From Lycium barbarum (taxonomy: Eukaryota > Streptophyta > Magnoliopsida > Solanales > Solanaceae), in NCBI RefSeq assembly GCF_019175385.1, contig NC_083344.1, positions 8,646,725-8,710,724 of the forward strand: a stretch of 64,000 bases of DNA, written 5' to 3'. The position numbers and the translations under genes are program-made. The notes under the pieces were generated by a model that saw nothing but the letters and a program-made list of their open reading frames with translations, was not told the origin of the DNA and did no database searches. Below, in pieces: positions 44,804 to 57,621 of this stretch (position 1 is its first letter; every line of letters starts with the position of its first letter).

Positions 44804-47196
44804 TGTAACGACCCTCCCGGTCATTATGGGAAATGTAGGATCACCCCACCAAAGAGAACCTTCCCAAGGGTAGAACGAGCTAATAGAAACTCGATTGTAT
44901 AAGTCTAAGGACTGAAAACTTGACTGGTTTGTGATTGTTGTTTAATTTTGTTGAGTCCATCTGGGGATGACGTAGGAAATTAGAACTCCGTTGGAAATTC
45001 AGAGGCCATGGGTGGATTCGTATGACGTTTTTATGTATATGTGCATGTTTTGTTTATGTTTGTGAGGCCTTGGATGAAATATTGGGTGATAGAGTGGAAA
45101 ACTGGGCAAAAATCGAGCTTACTGCCCAAATGGCGCCGCTGTGGCGGGGCTTGTACCGCTACGGCGACACTGCTATAGCGGTGAGCTCCTCGCCACCAGC
45201 AATCGGCCCTTGTTCTTGTGTTCATCGTGGCGGGCAATGTCCCGCTATGGCAGTGTCGCTATAGCGGAACATGGGCCGCCATAGCGGTGGTCGGATTTCT
45301 CTAGGTCCGCAATAGTAGGCACTTGGCCGCTATAGAGAGACCGCTGCAATGGTGGTTTGACCGTCGTAGTGGTCGGCGGGGGCAGAATACAGTGTTTTAA
45401 ACACTTAGTCCCATATTCTTTATTCACAAAACTCCAACACAGTTCCCCACAAGAACCTAGGGTGAAATTCCGAGTTAGGGAAGGAATACTCTTGAGAGGT
45501 AAGTCTCATCCATCCCTTTCAATCATTCCGTATCATCTTCATGATTCCCTTTTATGGGTTTTCAATGGTGAAATTAGTAATAGTAATCCTAGAAATTAAT
45601 AAACCTTCTATTCTTGATGGGTTAGGATTGTTATCACTAATTTATCATCTAATGGCTTGGGTTAACTCCTCTTAATCATGAATTGAACCTTTAAAGCCAT
45701 GAACTAAGTGAATTGAGACTTAGGATTCCATAAAAATGGTAGCTTGGACATGAAAACTACTTGTAATTGGGGTATTTATTTAATATTGTTATAGTTTGAT
45801 GATTAGTGATTACTAAGGCCCTTGTTAAGTTGTTGTACACTTAGAAATCATTCACCCATATGATTGGGGCTAAAGGGGATGGTGTCTTACATTGATTTTG
45901 TGACTAGGATAATTGTGACTCATTGAGCATTCTAATTGCTAGACTTTCAGCGTTCTGAGGCCTTACGGAAGGGAAGAGCTATAGCAGAGTGACTTGAGTT
46001 ATTCCAGCACTACGTTGAGGTACGTTACGGTGTACTTGAGTTAGACTTTGATTAGTTGATTGTATGTGTTGTGAATTCATTAGAAGAAAGCATGTCTAGT
46101 CTTCATGCATGATATTGTGTGGTTGAACTTCTATGTGCAATTAATTGAGTGACTGTGTAGGCTTCGTGCCACTATTCATGTGTGTTGCATCTACAGTTGA
46201 TGTGTTATGATGAGAAGTTAATATGATCTTTTTGGTGAAATTGTGATACGAAATGATGATTTGAGCATTGATAATAAGAGGGCAAGAAATAATGTTATGC
46301 AAAGATATATGAAAAGGCACAATTTTGACCTAGATTATGGGCTCATGGTGCGAGGTTCGTTCCGAAAACGAGAGATATTGATGTGGCTGGCGTTCGAGGT
46401 TCTTTCCGGAGCGGAGGTTTATGCTCAGGTCAAATGAGTATCCGGAATGAGTGGTACATAGACACCATGGGTCTCCTGCAGGTCATGACTACTGAGCAAT
46501 GACATCAGTTTGCATGTGTGTACAGTGAGTATGGTATTTGTGGTAGACTTATTCCCTTTTTGTGCTTTTCCGTTGATTAAGTTCTTGATATTTTGGGTGA
46601 CTTGATTGGTGATTATCCTCGGTTGACTTGTTGTGGTTTATTTATTTCATGCCTGTTGGATGGCATGTTTATTCTATTGATTTTATGAGATATGCATGAT
46701 ACTAATCTTAGTCGGCCTATGATATCTACCGGTACATAGTGTTTGTACTGGTACTACCTTGCTGTATTCTTTTGAGTGCAAATTGTGATACAGAGACTGC
46801 TACCCGCCCTCACATTTAGCGTTGAGGACGTTGCTAACAGATTTTGCGTGAGCTTTTATCCATGCCAGGCTGCCCGAAGATCTTTCTCTTATGATGTGTA
46901 TTTCTTATTCTGGACATTATGGTTATTTGTTAGACATATTTCATTCCTTAGACATGTTTTAGATTAGCGTCCTTGCACGTTAACTTTCGGACTTTGGGAA
47001 ATTGTAATAGTTAGGACTTTCGCATTTACTTCGTTATTTATGGCATGACTCATTTTGATTGTCTTATGCTTGAATGAGTAATAACTGATTAAATTGGTTA
47101 ATATAAAGATAGACTTGAATGAGCAGATGACTTGTGTGTTGGTTCGCCTACTAGGAGTTAGTGTAGGTGCCAGTCACGGCGGGTTGGGCCGTGACA
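44804..47196 (+). repeat. LTR of the TGTAACGACCC class (element F)
   Basis: Begins TGTAACGACCCTCCCGGTCA and ends GGGTTGGGCCGTGACA (2,393 bp). Shares GGTTCGCCTACTAGG and GTGTAGGTGCCA with elements A and C near the end. No primer site follows, so it is a solo or 3' LTR. Flanks ATTTA and CCTTA do not match, so a target duplication is not supported. It starts only 14 bp after LTR D ends. Confidence 0.8.
45125..45372. repeat. Cluster of CCGCTATAGCGG-like palindromes in LTR F
   Basis: Includes GCGCCGCTGTGGCGGGG, CACTGCTATAGCGGTG, TCGCTATAGCGGAAC, GCCGCCATAGCGGTGG and GGCCGCTATAGAG. At least eight related palindromic or half-palindromic units fall in 250 bp. Confidence 0.88.
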
Positions 47197-47229
47197 CCTT
47201 ACCACCTCAAATGTAGGACCACCCTTACC

Positions 47230-49400
47230 TATTTCGCCAGAGCCCCCCGATGCAACCATTGAAATTATGGAACTAGATCCCCCCAAAGTTAATACCTTTT
47301 ACAAAGATGTAGTCTTGGAAAAAGCTGCATTAACTGAAACCAACTATCCCTCCGACTTTACCAAAGGCAAGGCCACAGAGCTTGATTTCGAAGAAATCGG
47401 GGCAAAGTATACCATTTTCTTGAATAGTGAGGGGAAAAAATAGACTGTACTTAACCTGGAGATTCTCTATTATTATCAAACTATTCAGCAAGAGGTTTAA
47501 CCATCAATTTATAAGAGGAAAACTCATAGATCTATGAAATACTAAAGAGAAGACCTTGGAAGTGACTATTTCATAGTCAAATTTGAATTGGAGGAAATCC
47601 TAGAAAAGGCCCTCCATGAAGGCCCATGGTTCATAGCTGGGAATTTCCTAACGGTCAGAAGATAGGAACCAAATTTTTTCCCAAACGATTCAAAAATCTT
47701 TTCCACCGTTATTTGGATTCTACTGCCCCAACTCCCCACAGGGTTTTACGACAATGAAATTCTAGAGAAAGTAGGGTTAAGGATTAGGAAACTTCTTAAA
47801 ATCGATACTTGTATATCCTCCACTTTAGAGAGAGTATGCAAGGATTTGCATCGAAATTCCTCTTGACGTTCCAGTCAAAACAACTATCACCATCGGGCAA
47901 CATCGACAAATAATTTGTTAATGAAGGTGATGGTATTCTTTGCACGGGTTGTGGTAGATTAGACCATACAGTTCTAGGGTGTAGCTTTAAAATATTCATC
48001 CCAAATCAACCGAAAACTAGTTCAGCGTCCCGAAAGCCAAAGATTAGTGAATGACAGATGATATAGTTTGCGAGGAAGAAGAAAGTGGGTCACAAACCAG
48101 CTTCCGCTCATCATCAAAAGGAAGAGGTCAATCAAAGTGAATAGTCCAGGTAAAAACCTTTGATGGTTCAACAAGTAAATTTCTCAAAACTCAAACTTTC
48201 CATTACCATGATTAGAAATGTAATCGGTGTAACCATGAAGATAGCGGCGTCGAGGATGTTTCTATGCAAAACCTTACTGGTGTCAAAGTTTCTGAGCCGG
48301 GGTCTTTAGGCCATGAAATGGGTCAGAAAACCCCAGAGGACTTGGGCCAAACACAGGTTAATAAAGGAGACCATCACCAAAAAAAAAAAAGAAAAAAGAA
48401 AAGGTCCCAGCTAGCAGCTATTTTAAGGCCAAAACTAACTCTCCATTGGAAGTCCAAACTTCCAACACTTTGAATAGACCTCTAAATACCAAATGGATAG
48501 CGTCCAGTACCAAATGGATCTTAAGTCAACAGACGTCCATCAACTTTTTTAAAAACAACTCTGATATTTCATCATAGGATAATCAGAACCCAAAAAATAT
48601 CCCTCCTCATCGAGCGCAACACCCTCAAGGATCCACTCCTTCTACAAACGAAATGATGCTTCATAACCAATTGAATATGACAAATTTGAGTATCGAGGTT
48701 AATCATATCCCCGCGTTTGATATGATGGCTTCTATCACTTCCAATACAATCATTCCCATTAATACTCCAGGTAAAAATACTGTTTGTGTGTTTAAAAGTG
48801 GTTCTGAGCTTAGTATTAACACAAATCCTCCTCTCTCTTCTGATAACCTAGCTCAAACCTCTTTAGCATACCAAAATCATGTCCAACAGCTCAAAAGAAA
48901 TCCAACTACCACCACCTCTGACCTACATCACGACTCCTTTGCCCCTAGACCATGCTTTGGCATCCTAGCTATAGATGGGCTTGCGGGGTCAAGCCTTAAC
49001 CCTACATCTGGTAGTATAAAACCAACTAATTAATATAGTAATGCAAATCCCTGTCTATCCGACCCATATAGTCATGGAGGGCTTGAACTAAGGGATGTTC
49101 CACCATGGTCACCATCTATAGATGTCGACCCTATTGAAAGCTCTGAGTCAAAACCCGAATCAAGGCCTCACCCCTCAGATGCTATCGACTCTAATAGAGT
49201 AGGTAGAAAAGACATTCCATTCTTCCCAGCCTCATCCCCAGACTTTCTCCAGAACAACCCTTAGTTTATATTATGGAAACAAGCTGCATCAGACCCCATG
49301 CAGATGGACTCGATAGTTGTATTAACCGGTCCAACCCCTTTGAAGGATTTGAATAATGCCCAAAACCAAGTGTTGGAAACCTTGCAAGCAAACAAAAGAT
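47230..49400 (+). pseudogene. LINE ORF1 (DUF4283 and zinc knuckle), broken
   Basis: Fragments read KALHEGPWFIAGNFLTVRR and TGFYDNEILEKVGLRI (DUF4283-like RNA-binding domain, about 47570-47790), then CTGCGRLDHTVLGC, a CCHC knuckle, at about 47938-47985. A Ser/Thr/Pro-rich linker follows, including an open segment at 48653-49033. Numerous stops and frameshifts break it. In plant L1 elements ORF1 binds the element RNA. Confidence 0.8.
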
Positions 49401-49509
49401 AGTTAGAGTCAATGTTATGCAATGACTCTAGGAAAGCTTCAACTCTTAGAGTTCAACAACCCTCACAGCGAGCTGCTAATAGTTCTGAAGGAACTCCGAA
49501 AACTCCAAA

Positions 49510-52245
49510 GAAATTACTACTGAACTTTATTTTATGGAATGCCGGGAGAGGGGGATAGTCCTGAGTTTAAGAGACATTGCAAAGCCATGGTGGATCTGCA
49601 TAAACGTTCCATGCTTGTATTGCTTGAAACGAGAATGAGTGCTCACAAGAACCCCACTGAGTCTATGGGCTTCTCTGGACAATTCGGAGCTCCAGCTATT
49701 GGTACCTTCGGTATTATTGTTATCATGTGGAAAGATGATGTTATCAAGGTTAGTGATATCTCCATTAACCCTCAGGGTATTCATAACATTATCGAGGCAC
49801 TCTGTCTCCCTCACCCCCACCCCCTTCCCCTGCCCCTTTAAAAATTGGTTCTTTTCGGCTATTTATGCTAGTAACCATTTTAGTGAGAGAAAACTTCTTT
49901 GGGAACAACTTGCCACTATTTCTGGCTCTATTACTGGTAGTTGGCTTACTGATGGTGATTTTAATGATATTATCAAAGGTTCAGACAAATTTGGAGAAAA
50001 TGTAATTAATAATACTTGGGCAAATCATTTTTGAGATTGCATTAATCACTGTAAGCTTGTAGACTTAGGGTTCAAAGGTAGTAAATATACTTGGACCAAC
50101 AAAATATATAGGAATAGAAATGACCTCATTATTGAAAGGTAAGATAGATGTTTAGCTAATAATTCTTAGATAGGTTTATACCCTGAATCTACTGTTACTC
50201 ACCTCCTTAGGGTCGTTCTGGCCACTACCCTATGCTTGTGAGACTTTTTAATGACAATAGCCTATCACCAAAATTTTTAGGATTGAACCTATGGGGGGTA
50301 GTCACCCTAGCTTTATAAATGTTGTTATATACTGCTATGATAACCACCCAAACCTTATTAGGGCCAACTATGACTTCCAGATTAAAATCATTGCCTTTAA
50401 TAAAGAAACTTGGTAATATCTTCACTAAAAAAAAGCCTGCTTGCTAGACTGGCAGGGATTGAAAAATCCCCTAATTATTAATTCAGTACCTTCCTTCAAA
50501 ATCTTGAAACTACCCTTACAAAAGATTATGGTGACATCCTTCGACAACAATCTGAATTCTGGAAACTTATATCTAAGATTAACTGGCTTACTGATGGGGA
50601 TCTTAATACTAACTTCTTCCACACCTTTACTCTCAATGGGAGAAGATGAAATATGATTCTTGCTTTAAAAGATGAAGTGGGAATATGAACTTATGACCAA
50701 ACTGAGATTAAGGATAATATTCTCAATTTCTACTTTAATCTCTATAAATCTGAGCATGCTTACTCCAGTCTGCACCCCAACCCCAACCCTTCCATGTTTG
50801 GGACTGTTGATAATAATAGATACACTAGGTTGACCATGTCCCCTAGCACTCTATAAATCAAGTAGGTTGTGTTCTCCTTTAAACCATCTAAAGTCCTTGG
50901 TCATGATGGTTTACATCCCTTCTTTTAACAGAAATATTGGTAAATCATTGAGAATTCTCTAGTAGAGTTTTGTCAGTAGTGGAGAAGGTTAATACCACCT
51001 ACCTTTGCCTCATACCTAAATGTGCTAATGCCACCATTAGCCACCATCTTAAAGGACTTTAGACCCATTGGCCTTTGTAATACTCAGTATACAATTTTTA
51101 CTAAGATCATTCTCCAGAGAATTAAGCCACTTCTTGCAAATCTTATAGGCCCAAATCAGGCTAGCTTTCTTTCTAAAAGGAGAGATTTTGATAATTTTAT
51201 TATTGTCTAAGAATACCTTACCCAGTTCAGTAAGATGAAGGGAAAGAATGCTAATATGATTCGCAAGATAGACCTAGAGAAAGCTTTTGATAGAATTAAA
51301 TAGACTTTCATTAGAGAATCCCTTACCTACTTTAACTTTCCCTTGAAACTGACTAACCTTATCCTTTCGTGTATTAACAATTAATCCATTTCTATCCTTA
51401 TAAATGGAGGAAGAACTAAATATCTCAAACTTACCAGAGAATCAAACAAGGGGATCCCATATCACCTTACATCTTTATCCTTTGCATGGAAATGCTCTCT
51501 AAGAGAAGCAATAGTGAAGTGAACCAGTTAACTGGTTCCCTATCTCAAACTGCAGAAATGGACCCAAAAAACTTCCATCTTTTCTTTGCAGATAAATTGA
51601 CCCTGTTTGCTAGCGAAATCTTAAAAACTGTAACACCATCATAAACACCCTGAATGGTTTTTGCAAGAGCTCTGGCCAAAAGATTAACATTGCTACGTCT
51701 AAGGTCTTTTTCTCCAATAACTGCAAACCTGAGGACAGAGACAACTATGAAAAATGCCTTACCATTAAGGTTAACAATACCTTGGCTTCCCTATGTTCCA
51801 GAAAAGACCTACCCATAGTGATTTCTAGTTCATTATTGATAACTTAAACTCTAAGCTTGCTGGCTGGAAGACTAAGTTCCTTAATATGGCTGGTAGAAAT
51901 ATTCTAGCCAAATATTCTTTGAATAGCATCCCCAACCATGTTATTCAATATATCAAGCTCCCTAGTAAGACCAGTAAGCTTATTAATAGAACTCAGAGAA
52001 ACTTCATTTGGGGAACTACTAATGTTAAGAAGAAAATGCGCCTCCTAGATTGGCAAATTGTCACTAAGCCTAAAGAGGAAGGGGGATTAGGAATCCAAAA
52101 ACCTGAGACCAAAAACAAAACAATGCTTACTTGTCTTACCTAGAGACTTCTAGATAGACCTGATTCTCTCTGGGCCAGAGTTCTAATGGCTAAGAATAGC
52201 CTCAAAAGCAACAATTCCCAAACCTCTAGAACCTGGAAAGGTATC
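49510..52245 (+). pseudogene. LINE ORF2 (APE endonuclease and RT), broken
   Basis: Endonuclease motifs: NFILWNAGRG (about 49520), LLETRMS (49619-49639) and TDGDFNDI (about 49950-49972). RT motifs: LKDFRPIGLCN and GPNQASFLSKRR (51050-51180), KIDLEKAFDRI (about 51265-51297) and QGDPISPYIFIL (about 51445-51480). The catalytic box reads FFADKLTLFA at about 51582-51611, with Lys where the second Asp belongs. A C-terminal RNFIWGTTNVKKKMRLLDW precedes the break at 52245. Many in-frame stops; not functional. Confidence 0.88.
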
Positions 52246-52435
52246 TGTTGACACCCAATTTTGTCCCACCTTTCCTCCGAAATATCTATTTACGCTTCTA
52301 ATATTTTTGGCAACTTAAGAAATAATTATTTATATTTTACTATAATTATTAACTTTTATTAATACTGGCGTTTCATTATCCTGTTGTAGTCACTACTGTT
52401 ATTATCTTTTATTTTATTACCGTTACTACTACCAC

Positions 52436-52528
<93 letters not shown>

Positions 52529-55500
52529 TACTACTACCAGTATTATTATAATTTGCATTTTTATCATTTCAGCACTTTTACCATCTTATGCACACGCGTC
52601 GTATTTATTTTTACACAATTAAATAATGGCGTTTATTTACTGTTGAACTTTAAAAAATACTATCACACGACTATTACGATGTCATATAATTTTATCTGAG
52701 CATTAATGATTACATATTTCTATATTAGATAATATTTTAGCACACGTTAGTATAGAGTTATTTAAATAGGTCTTTTATTTAAATATAGTAGCCAAAATTG
52801 TTCCTTTCATTCAGCCAATATTAGCCAAATCCGAGCCCAATCAACCCATACTATTTTCGGACCAATTCATAAAATCAGCCCACATTTTTAATTCACCCAA
52901 CCCACTATTCATCTACCCGACCAGCCCACATTTTATTCACCAGCCCAGTCCATTAACCCGACGACTCGGCCCAATTCTCTTTTCAACAAAAATGAACCGC
53001 TAGGGTTCTTTCCTCTTCAGCGCCACACTCTCTCTTCTCTCTCTCTCTCTCTCTGATATGAATAGTAAATCCACAGAGGCCTTTTCGTTGAACACAGGCC
53101 ATGCATGGCCGGTTAAGGGTAGAAATTAAAAAGCCCGTCCTTTTCCTTTCAGAATTTCTGTCGTTTGAAGGGTTTATTTTTTGTTTCTTCCCCTCCCCTC
53201 TGCCTCTGATCTGAAAAACCCTTAATGAGTTTTGTCATTTTTGCGAGTTCAAATCTGTGCTTTATCAGTTCCCTTTCACTTTCGGGTACAAGATTGTTAA
53301 TGGGTTTCGTCCGCTTGTAGGTTTGAATCTGTTCCCTTTTGTATTTTTTCGTAGTACGAGTTTAATGGGATTTGTCTTCTTGATATGTTTTCTGATCGAG
53401 GACAGAAAAAGGCCCTAAAGTTGTTGACCGAAAATCCCGCCCAAAATTTCAAGTCCTAGCCCAAACCCTAGCAGTTCCCCTATAAATAATTGCTAGTTGA
53501 GTCGTTTAGGGAGAGTTCTGGAATCTCCAAATTCCCCCTAAAAAAGAGAGTTCTTTTGACCGCCTGGAATCCCCTAAAAATATTAAGTTTTTTTTAGCCG
53601 CCCAAATTCCCGAGGAAATATTAGTTTTTCAGCAGTTATAGTATCGATTCCAGAATACTAAACATCCTTTTTATTTTCCTTTGTTATTTTCCGGGTGTGT
53701 GCAACTCGGAGATTGTAGAATTCGAGTGTAGATTAGAGACTTAAAACCCGGTTCGTTGCACTTGAAGAAGGTAAACACCCTTCCCTTTTTATGTCTAGTT
53801 CTATTTAATCTCTGTTTGTTTGCTTTGTTGTTATTTTTCTTTATTTGTGTTTAGTTTAGCATATGGTTACTGTTAGTAGTTAGTTTGAATATGGTTTAGC
53901 ATGCTTTGTGCATTTACTATGGTTATTCTTTGATAGAGCTTAGTATGGCTTAATGATCTTATAGGTTGATTACTTGTTAATAGTAGTAAGCATGATTAAG
54001 CTATAGATTTCTAGCATGTTAGGTTTATTTTGAGATTGTGTGGATATGGATGGATTTAAAATATGCTAATAAGGTCTGTGATTAAGGTTACTAGAATGGA
54101 TAAAAGTCTTTGGTATGCTAATTAAGTTAACTTATTACTGAAAAGCTTTGTTTAAATAGTCTGATTGTTGATTAACTAGTCTATGCGAGATGTGAGAGCC
54201 TTGTTGGTATCTGTTAGCATGTTTAACCCTCAGATGATGATTGATGGATAGTTTTAAGTGTGTGTTGGGACTGATTTCATGGTAATAGGTTAAAAAATGA
54301 TGTCATCTTGAAATGGATTGAATGTTGTCCATATGTCCCCATTGTCAAACATGATGTTTACTTGCATTAAGGTTGTTTAGGTTTGTCTATACTTGCATTA
54401 AGGTTTTTTGGGTTTGTCTAGGCTTAAACTGCATTCACTAAGACTGGAATTACATTTGACCAGATTCATTAAGTGAATATGACCATTTGTGTGCTCACCT
54501 AATGACTCTGCTCAAACTATGAAGCCTGGGCAATTAACTTGCTGTTAGTTTTAGTGTTACAGATCTTAGAATATGTTTAATAAGGTTGAACAACATTTTA
54601 GATTCAACTTTAGTATCTTTTAAATATGTGTTAGTACTCTGCTGAATTCCGAAGAGATATTTGAGGTTCGCTATTGATAAAACATGCTAACTGTATGCTA
54701 TATGATCACTCCCTGCTAAGTTTGTGTCTGTTTAAACTTACTTAAGAGCACTGTATGAATCATATGAGTATATATCCCTATGTAATATTTGCTTGAACCT
54801 GTATGAATGGTGGGGCTGCTGTATCTGGTTAATATGTTAGAATGGCAGTGCCAAATATGCATGTTCACCTGATTAAATGCCATGTCTGATGTCTGCTTGT
54901 TATCCTCATGTTCGCAATGCTGGGTCTACTAGTTGTAACACTACATGCTACTGCCCTCTCTATGTGTTTGTTAAGTTGAGACTGGGATAAATATTGAGTC
55001 ACATATATGGTCTGAAATTCAGTCTATGAAGCCTAAGCATTGAATGCTTAAATTAAAAAGAGGTTGGCACTTAGTATATGGATGATTATGAGTGTGACTT
55101 ACCTAGGACTAAAGGAGAAAAGAATATAATTTTGAGTTTCTGGCTAATTCAGTTTAATTCCCTTATTCTAGGTTGTTGGGGTTCCCTCATAAGAGTCCAC
55201 ATCCTATGGGACCCTCTAATGTTAAAAACAAGTGAAATTTATGTGTATTTATATCAAGAATTCCTATTTCTTAGGCTCAGATAAGTAAACATGTCCCTGT
55301 GTGGATCTGACTGTTGATTTATGGGTAAATATACCATGGATATGCCTGAATATACCAGACATATGTAGTCTTGCATACTGCTAGCATAAGGGAACTTGTA
55401 TATTTTGGTATAAGTCAAGTATATCACTAATATAGGTATAGATTTTGTAACCTATGCATGCAGTTTGGGTTAAGTCTCTTTCGGCTATTCATTGTTGGGC

Positions 55501-56972
55501 CTCCTTTATGTGCTAAGCTTTTAGTTTATGTTTGGGCCAGGCTGAATTGGTTTTAAGTGACCTATTTAATTTGGGCCTTCTTTGTATTGTTTGAATTGGT
55601 TTAAGGCCTTTTCTTTTCTTCCTGTCTATATTTCATTTTCCTCTTATATACACAATATATACATAAATCACTTGTTTTTTTTGAATATTGAAATTATTCT
55701 ATTAAGTTAGGATGTCAAGGTTCGGTTCTTGTTTGTTATTTACGTGATATCTTATATTCGTTTCGGCTATTTGCTTCCTCTTTTATTTGAAGAACAAATC
55801 TTGTAAATCTTCAGTCCACTAATCTTTTTTTTCGTTTTTATGCATGACCATCGCATACGAGTCCGAGGGACTCGTCTTCTTCCGCATTCGGTGTTGGGCT
55901 AAAGCCTAACATAACTTCTCTCTCGTGTCCAGCCCATCCACAACAATCTATAAAAAAAAAAAGATTACTGGGCCAAAGCCCAACAGCAGCAGATCGAGTA
56001 GTCCTAGAAAATGGGCTGAGCCCATTTAATTATATTTGTTCTTTATTTTGTGCATTTAATTTGTATTGTACAACTAATACTTTACTTTGTTTGTTTTCTT
56101 AGCTAGAATGAACCTTAGCGGAATTAGTGAGTTAGTTTAGTATGATGGGTAGTTAATTTAAAAGAGAAACTGACAATTAGTCCCATAGGTTTCATTCCCC
56201 TTTTTATGTTAAAATTATTTATAGCATCTATAATATATATATATTTTTTAGAATAATTGATTTTCAAAATAGCACGACTACATATTTTGAGCTAAAGGAA
56301 TCATGATTTATTCTTTCTATCTTAGAAATTTAAAAACGTCGCTAATACGCAAATAGGAACTCAAGTATATTTTATAAACAATTTTTCAAGACTTATCCAA
56401 TTATACATATTTTTAGCCGAATATAGTTAAATAAAGTTAATAAAAAAAGGAGAAAGAAAAACTCACATCTTGCCTATACTCCTAAACCAAAAAAATCAAT
56501 TAATATCTCGCCATTTGAGTTATTTCAAATATTTATAAAAACGTTGCACAAACCCGCATTTTCTTTTACTTATATGCAAATTATTATATTTTCTACAAGT
56601 CTTATTTTAAAAAGCATCATTATATTTGCCTTTGAGACCTTAGCAACATTTACAAGCCATTTTCATAAAATTTAAATGCTATATTTGCATCTTTAGCCTT
56701 AGTTAATTAACCTAAGTTTGACCGGTTAACCGTAGTTAACGACTTCTAAAGGATGCCTAACCCCTTCCCTTTAGGATAATCTAGAACCCTTACCTAGAAT
56801 CATAAATTTAGCAGACCATTAACGGAGGTTTAGTTAGGCTTTACCTTAGTTAATAAGTAGGTGTCCTAATTCACCTTTAAAATTAATTAGGTGGCGACTC
56901 CTTAAAATAAACAAATAGGAATCACCAATATGTTGTACTCTACTTTAGACCCGGTTTAAAAGGGATATAACA
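52246..56972 (+). repeat. 5' LTR of element E (4,727 bp)
   Basis: Starts TGTTGACACCCAATTTTGTC and ends CGGTTTAAAAGGGATATAACA. The ends match the minus-strand solo LTR at 41293-44789. It holds a long (TTA)n microsatellite, a CT microsatellite at about 53035-53054, and many stops in all frames. Confidence 0.88.
52436..52527. repeat. (TTA)n microsatellite, about 30 units
   Basis: Uninterrupted ATT/TTA repeat with TAC variants at both edges, inside LTR E close to its 5' end. Confidence 0.98.
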
Positions 56973-56993
56973 GCTTGGCGACTCTGCTGGGGA
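56973..56993 (+). promoter_or_regulatory. Primer binding site of element E (tRNA-Arg type)
   Basis: GCTTGGCGACTCTGCTGGGG directly follows the LTR. TGGCGACTC-GCTGGGGA is the complement of a plant tRNA-Arg 3' end and is the primer site I recall for Ogre elements. Confidence 0.85.
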
Positions 56994-57621
56994 ATTTAGG
57001 TTCTTAACCATAACAGACTTAGGTTAATAAATAATTTGTTGGATGTTTTGTTTGTTTTTCTTTATTTTGCCTTTATTGTTGCTTTATATGCTTGCAAATG
57101 GTTTTATTTTATTCCTTATTTGCCTTTTCTATGTAATATGTATACTTTTGCTTTTATTAAATTGGCATTCCGCTCATACTTCCTCCACTTCTGGAAAATT
57201 CACACAAATTCACACACTTAAAGCGGTTTCGCGGTTCGCGGCCGTGCACTACTAAATTACCCTTTTAGTTGGATTGATCTTGTGGATTTAGTCGATCGGC
57301 GGTGCAGTCGACAGCCACGGACTTTCCACTCCCAAGTTGTCCACTTGGGGGAGCCTTGTGTCATAGGAAACCAACTCCTAGTCAGCCTAAGATAGAGCTA
57401 AACCAAAACCCTCTTTAAGGACATGCATCATGCAAACCTAGGAGGCTTAATACCCAAGGTGTATTAAGTCCATTAGTCAACCTCGTCCAAATGTCCGAGT
57501 GGGTCTATGAACCCAAGCGACGGTTGTCACGTTATGTGCATTGATTTGAAGGATAAACATGTGTGTTATGTGGACCATGTGCTATTTAGGTAGAACTAAC
57601 CATTTGTGAACGCAGGTAGCC
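56994..57621 (+). other. Untranslated leader of element E
   Basis: About 630 bp between the primer site and ORF1 with no sustained coding similarity; Phe/Leu-rich open frames at 57036-57255 are by-products of T-rich sequence. Confidence 0.6.

Larger units (their letters stand above)
47197..52245 (+). mobile_element. L1-type LINE, decayed and interrupted
   Basis: Non-LTR retrotransposon remnant with an ORF1-like part (47210-about 49400) and an ORF2 with endonuclease and RT. It is cut at 52245 by the Ogre LTR; no poly-A tail is visible in the window. The 5' end adjoins LTR F and cannot be set. Confidence 0.88.

Noticed and set aside
57036..57255. Hydrophobic open frames just after the Ogre primer site
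   Set aside because: T-rich leader sequence gives Phe/Leu runs in two frames; no similarity and no position in known Ogre gene order.
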